64,000 nt of DNA. Origin: G965230615 sp965230615 (GTDB taxonomy: Bacteria; Pseudomonadota; Gammaproteobacteria; HTCC5015). The translations under genes and the position numbers were made by a program. Under the pieces are notes generated by a model. The model had not been told where the DNA came from and ran no database searches. It was given only the letters and a program-made list of their open reading frames with translations. Location of the stretch: contig OZ246012.1 of the NCBI GenBank assembly GCA_965230615.1, positions 682,001-746,000 of the forward strand, in the 5' to 3' direction. The stretch's first letter is position 1. Each line of letters opens with the position of its first letter. Below are positions 61,968 through 64,000 of this stretch, in pieces.

Positions 61968-63684
61968 CTTCAGCCACCCAATCTTTAATTACTTTAGCAA
62001 CCCGCTTCGGGTCATCAGTTGCCATAACTCGAGCCATATTTAATATGTCTCCATAGACTTGCGGTGGTGCAGGCAACATACCTTGCATCGACTGATTTGA
62101 AAGTGTTAGTACATCCTGATCTTCATCGGCCTCTTCAGCATTTTCTTCAGTAATTTGGCCTTCAATACCTTCTTTTTTGTCGCCCTCACCTTCTGCAACC
62201 GCATCTTCTCTGCTATTGGTTCCTGAGGCAGGTAACATTGAACGTACTGCTGGGCGGACGATACCGAATACAACAAACAACACGGCAAAGCCGGTTAATA
62301 GCTGCTTGGCCGCAGTCCATACCCAGGGTTGCTCCCAGACAGGTACTTCAGGCAGAGGCTCGGGAGCATCGGGTGCTTGAAAACTGCTATTAATCACCTC
62401 AACAATATCGCCTCTGTCTTCTCTAAAGCCAATTGTGCTTTTAACCAGCTCAGTAAAGCGCAACAGCTCAGCCTCGGTATAGGGCGCTTTACTCGTACTG
62501 ACGGTTTCTTCACCGGTTTCCGGGTTAACACTGGTATTGACGTTGAGTTTATCATCCAATACAACAGCCACCGTTAAGCGGCGCACGATGCCTTGGCCGC
62601 GCTTGCTGCGTGTGATAGTTTTGTCGAGCTCAAAGTTACGTGTACTATTTCGATTAGTGCTTGTGGGTGGATTTCCACCTGCAAGTGCGACCCCGTTTTC
62701 ATCAACAGCACCGCCAGCGGGTGGCTGATTAGTCAATGCCCCAGGGATACCGATAGCTGCCGCATTCCCGACATTTTCACTTTCTTGAACTTGTTCACTA
62801 CGCACTTTATTGGCATCAGGCGCATAGCTCTCTTGAAAACTTTCATTACTGGTGAAATCAATATCAGCATTCACCTCGGCTTTCACACGACCATAACCAA
62901 CAATGGGCGTTAGCAATGCTTCTATACGTTGTACATAGTTGCTTTCCATATTGCGGATATAGTCAAGATGGGCTCGATTCGCAGCCATATCTTTGTCACT
63001 ACTACTGGCTGATAACATCCTGCCCCATTGGTCAACCACCGTCACATTGCCAGCTTGCATATAAGGGACACTGGAAGCTACCATATGGACAATCGAGGTT
63101 ACCTGCGCATCTTCTAAAATACGCCCTGGGAATAGCTTTACCATCACAGAAGCCGTTGGCTTGGATTGCTTGCGTACGAATACAGATTGTTTAGGTAACG
63201 CCAAGTGTACTCTTGCCGATTCAATATTACGCATGGCAGTGATTGTTCGTGATAACTCAGTCTCCAATACATGTTGATAACGTGCAGTCTCCATAAACCG
63301 ACTGGTACCCAGGCTTTGCTCTTGTTGTAATGTTTCAAAGCCACTGGCAGAACCATAAGGTACCCCTGCTGCTGTTAATTTCATTCTAACTTCACTAAGT
63401 TGCTCATTAGGTACCAGAATCAATCCTGTTTTGTTTTCAATTTTAAACGGGACATTTTCAGCGCGCAGCACTTCAGCAACCTGCAGGGCATCACGATCTG
63501 TCAGGCTATTAAAAACCGGACTGTATTCAGGCTTCAATGACCAAAAAACCAAGCCAATACCTAATGATAAGGCGGCGGTTAAGCCAAAAATCATTTTTAT
63601 TTGTTGTAAGTTGGGCCTGGCTGTCTCTACGACAGTCACCGGCCCCGGGTCGATGGCAACTACAGCTTGATCATCGGTAGCCAT
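61960..63684 (-). CDS. fliF: Flagellar MS-ring protein FliF
   Basis: A 574-residue protein with two membrane helices (about 30-50 and 445-465). The ring-building motifs RVHLALPKQSVFVRKQ and ASVMVKLFPGR lie in the periplasmic part, and the C-terminal FliG-binding tail ends VAKVIKDWVAEDG. It forms the MS-ring, the base on which the motor and export gate assemble. Confidence 0.98.
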   Translation of the reverse strand: MATDDQAVVAIDPGPVTVVETARPNLQQIKMIFGLTAALSLGIGLVFWSLKPEYSPVFNSLTDRDALQVAEVLRAENVPFKIENKTGLILVPNEQLSEVRMKLTAAGVPYGSASGFETLQQEQSLGTSRFMETARYQHVLETELSRTITAMRNIESARVHLALPKQSVFVRKQSKPTASVMVKLFPGRILEDAQVTSIVHMVASSVPYMQAGNVTVVDQWGRMLSASSSDKDMAANRAHLDYIRNMESNYVQRIEALLTPIVGYGRVKAEVNADIDFTSNESFQESYAPDANKVRSEQVQESENVGNAAAIGIPGALTNQPPAGGAVDENGVALAGGNPPTSTNRNSTRNFELDKTITRSKRGQGIVRRLTVAVVLDDKLNVNTSVNPETGEETVSTSKAPYTEAELLRFTELVKSTIGFREDRGDIVEVINSSFQAPDAPEPLPEVPVWEQPWVWTAAKQLLTGFAVLFVVFGIVRPAVRSMLPASGTNSREDAVAEGEGDKKEGIEGQITEENAEEADEDQDVLTLSNQSMQGMLPAPPQVYGDILNMARVMATDDPKRVAKVIKDWVAEDG

Positions 63685-63697
63685 ATTTTCTTAGCCT

Positions 63698-64000
63698 TTA
63701 TATTTGCATGTTCATTATTTCTTGATAGGCGGTAATAAGTTTATTACGCACTTGCGATAGGGCCTCGAAAGAGACGCGAGCCTTTTGCATTTCTATCATA
63801 ACCTCAGACAGTTCAACATTAGGATCACCTTTTTCAAAGCCTTCGGCTAATTTACCTGCACTTTTTTGAATCTGGTTTACTTCATCCAATGACTGTTTTA
63901 AGGCGGAAGAAAAGTCAATAGAATTTTGTTCAGCGCTTTTCCCTACTGTATCTGTCGGCGGTGTTTCAAAACCGGCCTGTTTGGACAGAATACGAATTTG
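63698..64000 (-). CDS. fliE: Flagellar hook-basal body protein FliE (5' end cut by window)
   Basis: The last 100 residues are visible; the N-terminus lies beyond the right edge. The frame continues without a stop to the edge and contains FSSALKQSLDEVNQIQKSAG and PNVELSEVMIEMQKARVSFEA, ending RNKLITAYQEIMNMQI, the FliE C-terminal signature. FliE joins the MS-ring to the rod. It lies 13 bases upstream of fliF. Confidence 0.95.
   Translation of the reverse strand, partial: QIRILSKQAGFETPPTDTVGKSAEQNSIDFSSALKQSLDEVNQIQKSAGKLAEGFEKGDPNVELSEVMIEMQKARVSFEALSQVRNKLITAYQEIMNMQI

Noticed and set aside
1..64000. CRISPR arrays, insertion sequences, integrases, tRNA or rRNA genes
   Set aside because: None was seen on reading both strands; no repeated 20-40 bp units at regular spacing, no transposase-like frames and no cloverleaf-like conserved stretches.

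Overview
The window is a 64 kb chromosomal segment from a flagellated, probably marine gammaproteobacterium. Pointers are: a Pseudomonas/Vibrio-style polar flagellar locus (flhA-flhF-fleN-fliA) with sigma-54 and sigma-28 promoters; a PomAB-type (sodium) stator next to a MotCD-type stator; a holB-pilZ pair; hrcA together with a sigma-32 promoter in front of grpE-dnaK-dnaJ; and a large TonB-dependent receptor. Base composition is moderately AT-rich by eye. Family or genus cannot be fixed from sequence alone. No rRNA, tRNA, CRISPR array, insertion sequence or prophage was seen.

Left part (1-10350, mostly plus strand): the start of an arsH gene runs off the left edge. A membrane-anchored thioredoxin-like protein follows, then a tightly packed nine-gene MSHA/type II secretion-like pilus system. 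Its order is pilin, ATPase with an N-terminal c-di-GMP-binding-type MshEN domain, platform protein, second pilin, PilM/PilN-like, PilO-like, PilP-like, MshL-like lipoprotein secretin and a TPR protein. Almost all junctions overlap or are within a few bases.

Middle accessory part (10401-25546): an orphan IclR regulator; a three-gene ABC exporter (GldA-like ATPase, fused GldF/GldG-like permease and DUF4340 protein) closed by a clear terminator; a REC-GGDEF protein in which both domains have lost their catalytic residues; a MarR regulator; a pyrophosphate-type phosphofructokinase; a TonB-dependent receptor; a class V aminotransferase; and a permuted papain-like (YiiX-type) protein.

Housekeeping block (25562-38235, minus strand): hrcA, grpE-dnaK-dnaJ, dapB, fabD-fabG-acpP-fabF, mltG, tmk, holB and pilZ. 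Two conserved clusters (heat shock/dapB and fatty acid/mltG-tmk-holB) are joined directly, without carAB, plsX, fabH or pabC between them.

Right part (38383-64000): a full REC-PAS-GGDEF-EAL protein, a small plus-strand lipoprotein region, and a near-continuous minus-strand flagellar locus. In transcription order this is fliE-F-G-H-I-J, fliK, pomA-pomB-PilZ, fliL-M-N-O-P-Q-R, flhB-flhA-flhF-fleN-fliA and motC-motD. Sigma-54 promoters stand before fliK and fliL and a sigma-28 promoter before pomA, which gives the expected hierarchical expression. No chemotaxis genes lie between fliA and motC. A recurring theme is c-di-GMP: an MshEN ATPase, two PilZ proteins (one with its two binding motifs split by an insert), one apparently active GGDEF-EAL protein and one dead GGDEF protein.
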